Source of the DNA: Arthrobotrys musiformis
Lineage: Eukaryota > Ascomycota > Orbiliomycetes > Orbiliales > Orbiliaceae
Reading direction: 5' to 3'
Length of the DNA stretch: 64,000 nucleotides
Assembly (NCBI GenBank): GCA_036971715.1
Contig: JAVHJL010000001.1
Span: 186,001 to 250,000 of the forward strand
A program made the position numbers and the translations under genes. Below the pieces are notes generated by a model. That model saw only the letters and a program-made list of their open reading frames with translations, ran no database searches and was not told the origin of the DNA. Shown here piece by piece: positions 27,024 to 38,788 of this stretch; the stretch's first letter is position 1, and every line of letters begins with the position of its first letter.

Positions 27024-30000
27024 CTATAAATCTATATCCCCTTTCTCCCCCTTAGACCATAGATTCCAAGCTCTCCAGTACCCTTCCTCGAGGCTTTTCA
27101 CCCATCCCTGAGTGTCAAACAATGCACTATTCCACCTCCCCATGACCAGTGCTTTCCTCAGATCCACCAATTCTCCTTTCCCTCTGCCATGTGCATCGTA
27201 AACGAGACTACTAGCGAGCTCTATTGCTCGCTGTTCGTACATATCTTCACTATCAACCACGAGCCTCTCTGTAACTGCTCTCTCTTGCGGGGAAGCGTCT
27301 GCAGGTATCGACGACCGGACAATGCTAGCCGCGATCCTGGAACACATTTTGTATTCGTGTCGTGGAAAAGTAAGTAGCGGGCTGCCGCTCCATAGTACGT
27401 CGGCAGCAGTGGTATGAGCGTTACACTCGGGCGTGTCGAGGAAGAGATCGCAAACCCTGGCTCGAGAGATATGTTGGTCTTTGGCGGCAACGTCTGTGAA
27501 TATTATTCTACTAGCAACCTCCTCGCCCGCCCAGAGCCTGGCAAACCGGAGAAGATTGGCCTCTCCGAGGTCTGGGAAGCGAAGTAACCAGAGGACAGCG
27601 TTGGGAACGTGCATCAAGATCCGCAGCCAGGTGCGAAAGGTAGTGGGTTCGATCTGTGCATATCGTCAGTCAGAAAATGGTCACAAAGTTCAAGTGTTAA
27701 AAACGGCCGCGGTCTTACTTTATAGAGCTGATTGAAGTTACCGAGGATAACTTTATCGTCGCTCAGATCGGGGAACAATTCCTTTCGCATCTTCCAACGT
27801 CTCGCCTGCTCATCCCCCCATGCCAACTGGCCGTCCTTGGAGTCTGGAGAACTTTGCTTATGGTCCGTACAGAAGAAAGTATTCTTCGAGTATATAACAT
27901 TCTCCGCGTAGATCCAATCGCCCTCCTCGTAGTCTTCACCTTCCCACTCCTCAACACCGCCCCGTTCCTCAAAGTCCTTGAAGCTTGTGGATCTACCCCA
28001 TGGGCGCAGCATGTTCCTTGGAACGGCCGTCTCATCTGCGTAGATGTAGTCACACCACTCGGCGCCGAGTGTGCCTGCAAAGCCCATGAAGCTCATTTGA
28101 AGGGGCGCTGGTTTGGCGGCGAAGACTTCGTTTCTCGCCCCACGAGTGAAGCCGTTCAAGTTGACAAGAATATGAACCCCGTCGTCTTGGATCTGCTTTA
28201 CGAGCCTCTCGATGCTCCATAGACTTGCATCTCGGAACACTGGGGCTTCACTTTCGATCTTTCGGCGGTGTTGAGATCCGTCGCTCCCGGATGTTGCATA
28301 GCAGAAGGCCTTTACTCGAGTTGGGTCGTGGAACCCAAACACAGACTGCATGAGATGAGCTAGAGGGTGGTTGTTAAAATCGGAGGAAACATAGCCAACG
28401 TGAAGAGCCGGTGAGGGTGGTCGGGGTGGCCGGGCTACTAGCTTCGATAACCATGGGGCCTTGAGAGTAGAACAAGAAATTCGCAATCCGTTTCTCTGGG
28501 AAATCATTCTCACTTGGGAAACGGACAGTGGGCATGTGAACGTATGGAATGGCAAAACTGTTGGGGCATTTGGGACAGACAATGCGGCGGGCACCACAGG
28601 TCTCCGATACTCTGTTTGAGGTTTTGTGATTTTTTCAACGTAGAGGTCCTGATACCATCTCCAAACTAGTTTCTTCGAAATGCGTTCGACAAGCTGAACA
28701 AGTCTGGCCCCTTGCCAGCTTTGTCCTTTCCAGCTCTCAAGCATGGCCCTGAACCTACTCTTGCGCCCCTCGCTCCATGTCTTCCCATCTGCCCTCTGTG
28801 CATCACCCAAAAGCGCCTCCGCAACCGTAGGACTGAAAATCCCCTTACCCCATTCCCTTCCTTCCCCTAGTTGCCTTTCCACGATCTCCACAACCTTTCT
28901 CATCCATCCGCCCGCCTCTTTACCCCGAGAATCGATCAACCTCCCATCGGACCCGACATGCCATCTGTCAACTTTGGCTCCAAAAACACCTCCTCTGCTG
29001 AACCAATCGCAGACACTATTCAAGGCATTGGCAAGTCCACAAACTGCCTCTGCGAAATCGGGATTGACTTCAACGGCCCTCTTATAGTACCTGATGGCAT
29101 CGGCGACGTGTCCCTGGTCTTTCACCGCGTTTGCCAAGTTGGCCAGCGCTATGTCGAAACGCCCGTCGCAGTCGACTGCTTGCTCGTACATCTTTATAGC
29201 GCCTGATAGGTTTCCCATATCTTTCAAGAGACTTCCAAGGTTCGTGTATAGATGGGCATGCCGGGGATCTAACTGCAAGCCATAGTGATAATACCCAAGA
29301 GCGAGTGCGACGCCACTGCCGGGAGCTATGCCGGGAATCTGAGGTAGATTGTTGAGGGGGTGCACGACTGACAGCGGCGAAGATTGCTGCACGCTAGCCA
29401 GCAAGATGCCAACATTATTCGCAGTTGAGGGTGAAGGGTGGAGTGCAAGTGATAAGTAGTATAGCGCGAGGATGTCGCGAACGCTGCTAGCTGCCTTACC
29501 GATCTCCTTTCCTGCAGAAATAGCGTCTTGGTAAATCTTTGCCAACGATAAAAGAGAATTACTCGTAGTGTTGATCGCGGCCTTTCGTGCTGGGTTTACA
29601 TGAACGTGCTTCAGCCCGGGCAGGTCTCCATGCGGTGGGAAGAGTAGCTTCGCGGTCCTCAAAGCACGGTCCGGGCTCAGGAGTAACGGGTCTCTGGAGT
29701 TCTGGATGACACCGCTGCCTATCATACCGATGGCTTCCTCAACAGCGATGGCTAAGACGCGCAGAATCTTCCTGATCAGACCTTCTATCCCTTCTTCGGG
29801 GCTCATAAGGGTACCTAGTAGCACTGCGTGCTCGAATGCTTTGGCGGCTTGGAGGTTCTGGCCGATAGAGTATAGCATATTACCCTTTGCGTGGATAAGT
29901 TGCAAAAGCCTTCCATTTTCTGCAGGTGGGATGATATACATCGGCGCCGGGTTCCCTATATTCACAACTCCGCTGCTAGTTGAGCTTGATGTTGAACCTC

Positions 30001-32563
30001 TAGAACCCCCTTGATGGTGCGAAAAGTAGTCCGCTTCCTTCGCGGGGCCAGAAGGCGACTCTTCACCGGGAGGAGAACTCATCGAGATGACTCCGTTAGA
30101 CTCGTCAGTCGACATTGAATCCACGGAGCAATTTCTCCCCCACAGTGGGTCTTTAACCGTGTGGCGTCTGATCGAATCCTCCACGAATCCGATCCAATTC
30201 ACCGCCTCCATAGTCCTTTTCTCGGAACATAGCAGTGAAACAAGGTGTTCTACAGCTTCAAAGTAAGCGGGTCGGGTCTTCACAGCCCGCACCCAGAACC
30301 TCTCTGCATCGGCCTTGTTCCCCATCCATAGTGCCGTAGACCCGAGGTTGGTCAAAGCCTCGACGTATCCAGGGTCGATTGCTAATATCTGTTCATACCG
30401 CATCCTGGCCTTTTTGATATCTCCAAGCGCGTAAGACAGGCACCCGGCGAGCAGCATGCCCTCCAACCATGTCCAGTTATCCTCCGCACACTGTTTCTCT
30501 AGCATCTCCAACGCTGCGTTCGCGACATGGATCGGCTGAGGCAGAACACTAGGCTGCAATGTGATTGGAGACCCAGTCGGGCTAGCTTGGAACCCACCGG
30601 GTTGCTGTTGTGGGATTTGCTCGAACCTTGGTTGGTACATTGGTGGCTCCGCTTTCAAAATCCTAATATCTGGATGCTGTCGTCTTCTCATATCCGCTAA
30701 GCTGGTCATACTTGAAGCGCGATGTTGTGGCCCAAACCTCCTATTAATGGGTATCGGCTGCATCATATCTCCCGCCTGCTGTGGTGGTGGTGGTGGTGTA
30801 CTCCTCAGTCCAACATCCTGGAGACTGTTCAGTCTTCTTCGTTTCGACGCTCCATTCTCAACCTGTTCGCCTTGCGCCAGCGTAGCGTCGAAGCCTCTAG
30901 CTCCTCCAATTATGGGCAAAGCGTAGGCTTCCCTCGCACCTTTCATTCCACTATTTCCTCCAACTATAGTTGTCGGATCAGAAAAATGTCTTTGCAATTC
31001 CGGGCGTCCCGAGTAAAGCCTTGCACCATTCCTCCAAATCCCACTCATCACGCGATTAGTAGTCAGCCCGATATGCCGAGGCAGTGGTTGGATTCTGAAT
31101 TTTCCATTGTTATACATGGAGTTCTGTTGCTGCTGCTTGAGGCTCATCAGTTCGACATAGGCATCGTTGCAATAAACTAGCATGACATCTCTGGACATAT
31201 CCTTCTCCCGTTCCTGAGAGTTTAGTGATAGAGGATGCTGGAAAGGATTCCCTGGGGTGACATTTGTATTAATGGCCGTTTGCTGCGGTAAATGCAGGTT
31301 CCCGGCAGGTAGATTAGAGGTCGGATAATTTGGTCGATGGTGAACAGGCTGTTGTATTTGCATCGGGTGAGGATTGTAGTATCTGCGAGGAGGCATGAGC
31401 CCATCCATTCCAGCCCCAAGCATGGCCGAAGGCGACCAAGCATTGGCTGGCGAATTAAACCCTAGGACCGCGGGCATTGGGCCACCATCTTGCACAAGCG
31501 CGCCTAGTTGAGGATAAGAAAGGGCCATCGGGTGCTGGTGAGGCATGATATGGGGGAACTGTGAAATATTATTCTGAGTGAACGGGATAGTGCCATTGTG
31601 CGAATGTTGAAATGTCGTAAACGTCGGTGTAATAGATTGGCGCCCCTGAAAATCCATCGGCACGGGGGTAGCGTTATTGCTTCTGTTAGGAAACATAGAA
31701 TCGTCTACTGATTCATGCTGTAGTGGAATATTCAGATTGATACTTCCAGGGTACTGAGCCCCAACGGAAGCTGCTGGTATTCGGCTTAGATCTGTAATCT
31801 GGGGTACCGAACCACCACTGAAGAACTGCTGCCGGGCCGGGCCGTTCATATGCGCACTGACCACCCCACCCTGTGTAGGGACCATCGAATTCGTGGGTGT
31901 CAAAGGTTCGTTGATATCCACAGCACTTCCAGCGCTCAAGCTTGAAAACAAATTTGCTGCCATAGACTGTTGTTGATGTTGAAATGTAGTTGTAAGATTG
32001 TGTAGAGCAGCCATGTTGCTGGGCATCATCCCGGAATTCGCAAGGAGTATATGTTTCCTAGGTCGTCCAACTAAAGCGGTCTCTGCTCCGTCCAGCTGTA
32101 CGATACCGCTGCCACCAGGAAAGTTGATTGGAGGAGCAGCATCAAACCCCCCAATAACCATACCGCCTCCAGGTGTCTTTCTTCGTAACAGTGTTTCCGC
32201 AGGGGTGGGCCGCGACGGCAGCGGAGAGGCGTATATTATTGATTGTCGGTTTTGTTCAACAGCATTGCTATTCCCACCAGCGACAGCCCCAAATCCATTC
32301 CACCCTCCAGCAACTCCTTCTACTCCTACAGACGCATTATTCTTCAGATCCGAAAAGGTTCGTTGTACAGGTGTTTTAGGAGAATCCGCTTGCTGTGCGG
32401 CATTTGGTTGTGGGTTAAGGTTGTTAGTAGAAAGCGGGGCAAGATGCCTGCTCTCATTGTAGGGTGTCTGTGCGCCATGGCTGGGCTGAAAAGGAGGAAG
32501 TAGCTGAGAAGGGTGCTGATGGAGTGCTGACGGCTGCTGCTGAAGCAGAGAACCGAATGACAT
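27024..32563 (-). CDS. O-GlcNAc transferase homologue (SPINDLY/OGT, TPR plus GT41)
   Basis: There are two exons (32563-27719 and 27653-27024; 65-nt phase-0 intron, GTAAGA...CAG), giving 1824 aa. OGT-family enzymes transfer GlcNAc from UDP-GlcNAc (or fucose, in SPINDLY) to Ser/Thr of nuclear and cytosolic proteins. Residues 1 to about 690 are Gln/Pro/Asn-rich and probably disordered. TPR units begin near 695 (NWTWLEGMLLAGCLSYALGD) and recur near 1095-1185 (YTNLGSLLKDMGNLSGAIKMY). The GT41 catalytic part starts near 1386 with LHVGYVSSDFNNHPLAHLMQ, where the catalytic-type His is kept. It continues with PLQMSFMGFAGTLGAEWCDY and NFNQLYK, whose Lys 1615 matches the UDP-contacting Lys of human OGT, and ends with CNAHTTAADVLWSGSPLLTF for the nucleotide sugar. 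The intron falls directly after the Lys codon. Sugar specificity cannot be told from sequence. Reverse-strand frames inside this gene are shadows. Confidence 0.92.
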
Positions 32564-33977
32564 GCTTCACAGGCCGCAAGACCGGGTATAGGGTCGGCTA
32601 TATTGACAATAGCGTGACCGTATGCTGAGACGTTTCTAGATACTCTAGCTCTTTCGATCGACAACGTAGACGTATATGCGACTGTTGATGTCAGTGTCGA
32701 CAGACCAGATTGTCTATATTTTCGACAAGACTACAGGTATGGAGGTATAAATGGTATTATTAGGACTAATGCCGAGTGGGGACCGGTGGAAATAGCGTTA
32801 CTATGCAGGACCCACAATCATTAGCAAATTTTCCGAGCTTGAACGGATGTTTCTGATCCAGGAAAAAGGAAGCTCGTCGGAGCGGATAAGGTAACGACAT
32901 GTGGTATGTATGCGGAATGGTGGGATACAGGTAAACCCAAACTGACAGGGCCGCCACACACATGGTGCATCTAGCATCTGCTACACCTGCCACAAGGGAA
33001 ACCCCATGGCCAAGTAGTATGATGCAATGCAGGAAATGCGGGAAGCTTATAAGGTCAATGGCAGCGCGGGTGGTTGTTCTTTTTGTTTTTCTTACCTCAG
33101 GCTTTCAAGATGACGGGAAATATAATATATCTCCTGGTTTGAAACTAAACAGGGCGGACGACGACGACGACGGTAATGAAATCAACGGGAAAGAAAATAG
33201 AAAAAAGGAAGGAAAAGAAAGAAAAGGCCAAAGTGATTCCAAGCTGCTCGACGTATAAAAAGAATAAGCAAAAGCGCACTAGAAAGGATATCTTGGTGGC
33301 TATCACGGAGCCTTCATTTCCACGGCCGTCCGCTTATGTCGTGTGTGGTTTTTGTATACAGCGTTTCCTCCGCTTTCCTCGCCGCGGTCGCACTGTCGAT
33401 ATCAGGTCCAGCTTTGCGTCAAGGAGTCCAGCTGAGGAGTCCAACCTATACTATCGATTCCAGATATATCGATAAGCTGTTTTGGTAGCACCCGCAGTAT
33501 ATCAGGAGGCTGCAGGTGTGGGATTAATACTTTGATCCTTGTGGAGGAGGAGTGGTGGTGGTTGAGTCGAGTCGAGATATAGCGGGTGGAGAACTCCGTG
33601 TGCGCAGGGAAGTCGGTTTAAGACTGTCTTGGTAACAGGATGTCGTCTTTGTCGTTAACGGCAGGCGGGATCCAGGCCAGGATAAATTCCAAGTTGAGTG
33701 GGCTTAAATTCGAGCCTCGGAAAACTTTTGAAAAAGCAAGCTGTGGCCTGGCGCTACTGGGGTTTCTTTCGGTTTGTCAGAATCGTACGCATGAGCAACG
33801 TGTACAATACAAAATTACGAAGAGGATCGATCGGTACGGGGCGAGAAAATCGTAAAAGTAAGGATGAGAGAGAAGATCTTGAGAAGTAAGAAGTTGACCA
33901 AAAAAAAAAAAGGTATTCCGGTTCCGCTACGTAATGCCTGACGATGCAAGGGGAAGGCTGAAACTATGTAGCTCGCG

Positions 33978-33998
33978 AAAGGAAAGGAAAGGAAAGGG
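33978..33998. repeat. GAAAG/AAAGG pentanucleotide repeat
   Basis: Four tandem AAAGG-type units lie in non-coding DNA upstream of the OGT gene. Nothing suggests a function. Confidence 0.8.
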
Positions 33999-35096
33999 AA
34001 TTACCAAGACTTCGAATCCAAGGTGACCCCAAGTGGCAGTAAGACTAAAAAGGGAACTGCCGGCTGGTGCGGTGCCATGCCAGGACGAGGGGTCCCGAAA
34101 GTTGGAATGGGTCTGGGATGAAAAGTGATATCAATCTTAGCTTAGCCTAGGCCAGGTTCGAAAACCTGTGCTTCGAGTCCGAGGTAAGATGGGATCTAGA
34201 GCGGTGCAGTACAATTTGTACAGCAGCAGTTAAGTTGTGCAGGCAGAGGCAGATATCATGCAGAGGTTGATCAGGGATCGATTGCAATTGCAACAAGCAA
34301 TGCGAAGTATACTAGTATATCACAGGATATTGCCTGTATACTGCTGGTATACGTATGTATATATGAACAGATATATATATATACGTACTTAGGCATGGAT
34401 GATATAATCGACGAGGGGATGTGATAGGATAGGCTTGTAATATATGTAGGCCGGTGTACAACGTCGCAATTCTCACCCTCAGATCCACAGAAGCTGTAGA
34501 ACGTTCGAAACGAAGAGATGCTCTGCTGACTGTACTGCAGAAACAACGTGGGTAATAAATACATCAGATGGAGGGGTGTGGTGGAGCAATTGTGGACTTT
34601 GGGGTCAAAGCAATCTGGAGTGTACCTTATGTACCGTGGTTTTCCCCTGCTGCACCGCCATATAGTCCGGACTTTAAAAGGAATGGTAGTGTTCCAGCTG
34701 GAAATTTTGGCTGAATGGCAACATCCCAATCGCAGGCGAATCAGAAACCTCAGAACCCACGCACGCCGCAGCTTCAGCTCGCTTTGCCAGCCCTTTTGTA
34801 GACGAAGAGGGGGGAAAGAAAGAAAGAAAGACGGGCAATCGGACAGATCAATTGACGGATCAAAAAGAAGAAAAAAAGAAAAACAAATAATCAAGAATTA
34901 GCAACGGGTACGAACGATCGAAAGAAAGAAATTGACAGCGTATCAACTTTGTATCGGATATCCAACGGCTTCAACCTTCTATTCTATCTTTGCAATCATA
35001 TTCCCAACAGCGCAAGCCTAGGAAGAGGCAGGGCAATAGTGCAACCGCCCCTCTGTCGCCTTCCGTCGAGGTGACCTTTTCTTTTGCAGGACTTAT

Positions 35097-35097
<1 letters not shown>

Positions 35098-35135
<38 letters not shown>
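35098..35135. repeat. T38 homopolymer
   Basis: Thirty-eight consecutive T form the longest homopolymer in the window, about 2.5 kb upstream of the OGT start codon. Read on the minus strand it is an A38 tract. Its exact length is likely to be unreliable because sequencing slips on such runs. Confidence 0.9.
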
Positions 35136-38100
35136 CCTTGCTCAGGTTGCACAAAGCTTTTGCCATCATGCGCAGTCCCGCTTGTCTGGGAAAGGAAGAA
35201 CGCAATCCTCGGAAGCAGCGTGCCTCCCTTTCATAGGCCTTGTGCATCACAAAACCCATACAAATCTGGGCGTATGCGTCTGTGTATAATCTGTGGGTGT
35301 GCGCACACCTGCAAATTAATTGCATCGGTATTCAGCTGGACGAAAGTCCTAGCCAGGTCTTTGCATCTTTCGCTTTCCTCTCCTGCATGTATTACGTTTA
35401 AATCTCGCGCGAGATTCAGAACGCAGAGCGCACAAGCCAGCCAAAGGGATAAACAATATGATACGGAAAGAGGGAAAAGGATCAGGTCAGGGAGGCTGAA
35501 ATTCAAAGTAACGAGACGGAGATGCAAAGCAGCTGCCCGTACCCGTCTTACGGATGATCAAACGCAATCCATATGTGCTTACCCTCGATGAACCTACAAC
35601 AGCTCTAGGCTTCCCTCTAAGCTCTCTGACACGAGCAAAGCAAATCGGCCTAGTACTTTTTATATATATTCTATATGTCGGTAGGCAGGGTTTCAACCAG
35701 TCAAACGGCGAAAACTTCTTTCCCTTCTCTTTCTTCCCCTTTCGATTCTTTGTACCCGTTTCCGATGCACCTGGTGAACCTAGCCTCGGTGCCAGTGGTG
35801 AGCCGAACGTTGGCGAAGGTGAGGATGTGATTGTTGGACCCGAGATCGCGGTCGGTTATGTTCCAATATCCGTCGCTTTCTTCCCTTGCTTCTTCCCTTG
35901 CTCCCGCCCTTCCGTTTCCCTCCCGTCAGAAATTCAATAAGCTTGTGCGTCCTACGTTCAAATTCGTCGGTCGAAGAAACAGCAGGGGAAATATAAAAAG
36001 AGAAATGGCGATGGAGATGTATCAAAGAAACCGTGCCATGAAACCTTTAAAAGATTGACTTGAAAAGATGTGGATCTCTTTTCCCTTTTCAATGAACAAA
36101 TGTTGACACGGGTTTCTCCACCCTACACGCCTTTTTCTTTCGTTTTTCTGTTGTGTCCTGCCCTTGTCAGGTCGCTGTTTTCTTGGGTCTCGGAGAGAAA
36201 GGCCCGAATAAGAAAATATAGCGAGAAAGAGAGGAGACAATTAAACGATTCCCGTTTCACACCACCAGTCATGCTTGACGGCCCCAGACGGGTCTTGCTG
36301 AAGTATTAATACATGCCCTCCCATCGAATCTCTATCGACCTTCACTTTCCCACCTTTTTTACCCCTCTCCTTCGACATCAACATCACCAACATCTCACGA
36401 TCGATCGATCTCGCACGTTATCTTTAAACCCCCATACAAAAAAAGTTTTCCGTATTCCCGCCAAAGTTTTCCCAATCGAAAAAAGCCTGTTATGTCAAAA
36501 AGGAAAAACCCCCCTTTGCAATGTATCCTATTCGACAGGTCAGGGGTGGGGTGGTAAGCATCAGACCAGGGTCCTCTGCTGCAAGAACGGCATGCCCAGT
36601 GCGCTCGTCCACCAAAAGAACACCAAAAAACAAAAACCTAACCGATCCAGGTCAATTTAAACCTGTGCCTTTTTTACATAAAGAAGCCGCCATATATGGT
36701 AACTATTACTTCTGTCACGAAAAACACATGCAGGTCGTAGTCATACATACAGCACACGCATATCAAACATCGCGGGTCGTCGGAATTAATATTCGAGGAT
36801 CTATTTATTTCATCCGATCGATCCCAACTTTTATGCCCAAAAACCAGGCGGGTTTGAACACTCGATACAATTGTATTCCAACAGCTACTTCTGAAACTTA
36901 ACAAACGGGATATTCCCCATAACTACATACATGATCGGTATAACCATGTCACAGATCCCAACCTCTCTGACGTTACCAAACTCCACCGATCTGCCATGAT
37001 AAACGCCAGGGGGCAAAGGGCTCCGCAGCGCCAAGTTGTTGGATACGACGAGGCGTGGGTGTGTCGCATGCAATCTGGTAACTTGACTGTGTAAACCCGT
37101 GCATGGGTGTGTCCCTTCATGCCCTGTCTGTGGTGTGATATTAGCAGGTACTTTTGTACAGAAGATCTCTTTTCTTGAGCATCAAATTTCACGGGTCGAC
37201 AGGAATGGATAGGCTTTGCAAATTTGTGGATGGTGCGTTAGCTGCGTAGGATTCCCTGTGGCGTTCCTTAGAGAAACCAGATTAGATAGGGAGCAACCAG
37301 TACCGGTACCCTTTTTCCTTTTGGCGGGATTCCGGCTATCCGATGACTCCATAATACACATGCTAGTTCGATTCCATATCCACATTTCATTCAAGCAAAA
37401 GGCTTGGAAATCTTTGGAGTTCTTGTCTTGGAACTGAGGCTCCTCCCAACACACAAATCAACACATATATCTCGCTCCAAGATCGACCCGACGTTTTAGC
37501 TTCCTCTTCCAGCCAGAATTCCTCTTTCATCGAACTCGGTTGGGAAAAAAAACCACACGAAACTCAATTACACCGAAAACCCTCTCATCGAGATTAATTC
37601 TACATGTCAAAAAAGAAAGTTCGGAAAGAAAATCCAAAAGATTAAAATGTGATATTTGGTTTGGTCGATATATTGGCCTGATGTAAATTACATATGTTAC
37701 CTGCAAGTCTCAAATCCACAATCCCGGTCCGCCCTATGAAATCCACCCGCTAAGCGCCGGGCAGATCTCTTGTTAATTCGTGATATACATACAACAGCAT
37801 CAAATGTATCAAATGTACGAGGGGAAGACACCTTTGAGGTAGCACATGACTGAGAAATGCGCTCACGCACATGCACGCGGCATCGCCTTTGAGCTTCAAT
37901 AAATCATTTCTAAATTTTACTACTGGTTGGATCCATGGACTTTCAAAAATTTCCATCTAGATTGAAATGATTCAAATTGGCGGCCTAGCATCGGGGCTGC
38001 AGCTGCACATATTGATTGATGCATAGATACGCCTGTATATTGAAGATTGAAGGTTGTGCATGTCGTGAAGAATTAGTTCCTTTGTGCCACGCATGCATGG

Positions 38101-38788
38101 GAATGTTGGGTCTCTGCGGTGCTGGTGCATGCATGCACCTGGGGTCCGATGGGCCGACAGGCCTAGGATTCCCGCCAGTGGCCAAGGAATACCATAGGCC
38201 AGGCGACATAGGTGCGAGCCAACGTGACGGGTGGGGTTACTAGCGCCAGTCTCGTGAGGTATGAATCAGAATCTCGAGTGTACCATCTCCAAATACATAT
38301 CTCTTTCTCTCTATTCTCTATTCTTTTTTAGTACTCCAACCTTTTAGTACTCCAACTGTGTGATAACCCCCAAAGGAAAGCCCGACAAAATTTAAAATGC
38401 TAATGCAAAAGGTAAAAAGTAGAAAGATGAAATGTCCCATAATACAAATATGAAAACTGAATCGACACAAATTTTGTGTGTGTGTGAGGGTATGTGGAAA
38501 ATATCTTTTGGTAAGTAGTAACAATGAAGAAAAATCGTAAGCGGAGGCATGGCAAGTGTGTAGAAAATGAGAACAGTAGAGCAAGAAAAACGAACGGGGG
38601 ATGTAAAATGCGAAAAAGAAAAAAGTATACTATACATGAATGAAAGAAAGAAGGGAATGAAGAAAGTATCGAATGATCATGACAGTCATACATTTTTGGG
38701 AAGGAGCCCCTCCCCCGCCGTCCATTCGAGCATCACCCCACCATCACCCCACAACCCACCTCTATAAAACACTCAACTCCAACCTCGT

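Larger units (their letters stand above)
32564..38788. other. Long intergenic region upstream of the O-GlcNAc transferase gene
   Basis: This 6.2-kb stretch should contain the promoter and a possibly long 5' leader of the minus-strand OGT gene, and the 3' flank of the carrier gene at its right end. It holds an AAAGG pentanucleotide run (33978-33998), short AT dinucleotide runs near 34370, and a T38 tract (35098-35135). Several frames of 100-200 aa occur, but all are low-complexity or unrecognisable. A pyrimidine-rich, CATCAACATCACC-type stretch near 36330-36430 looks like a fungal promoter or leader, yet no gene follows it. Confidence 0.4.

Noticed and set aside
31998..32462. 154-aa plus-strand frame and other long frames inside the OGT gene
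   Set aside because: They are antisense shadows of a long GC-moderate coding exon with strong codon bias.
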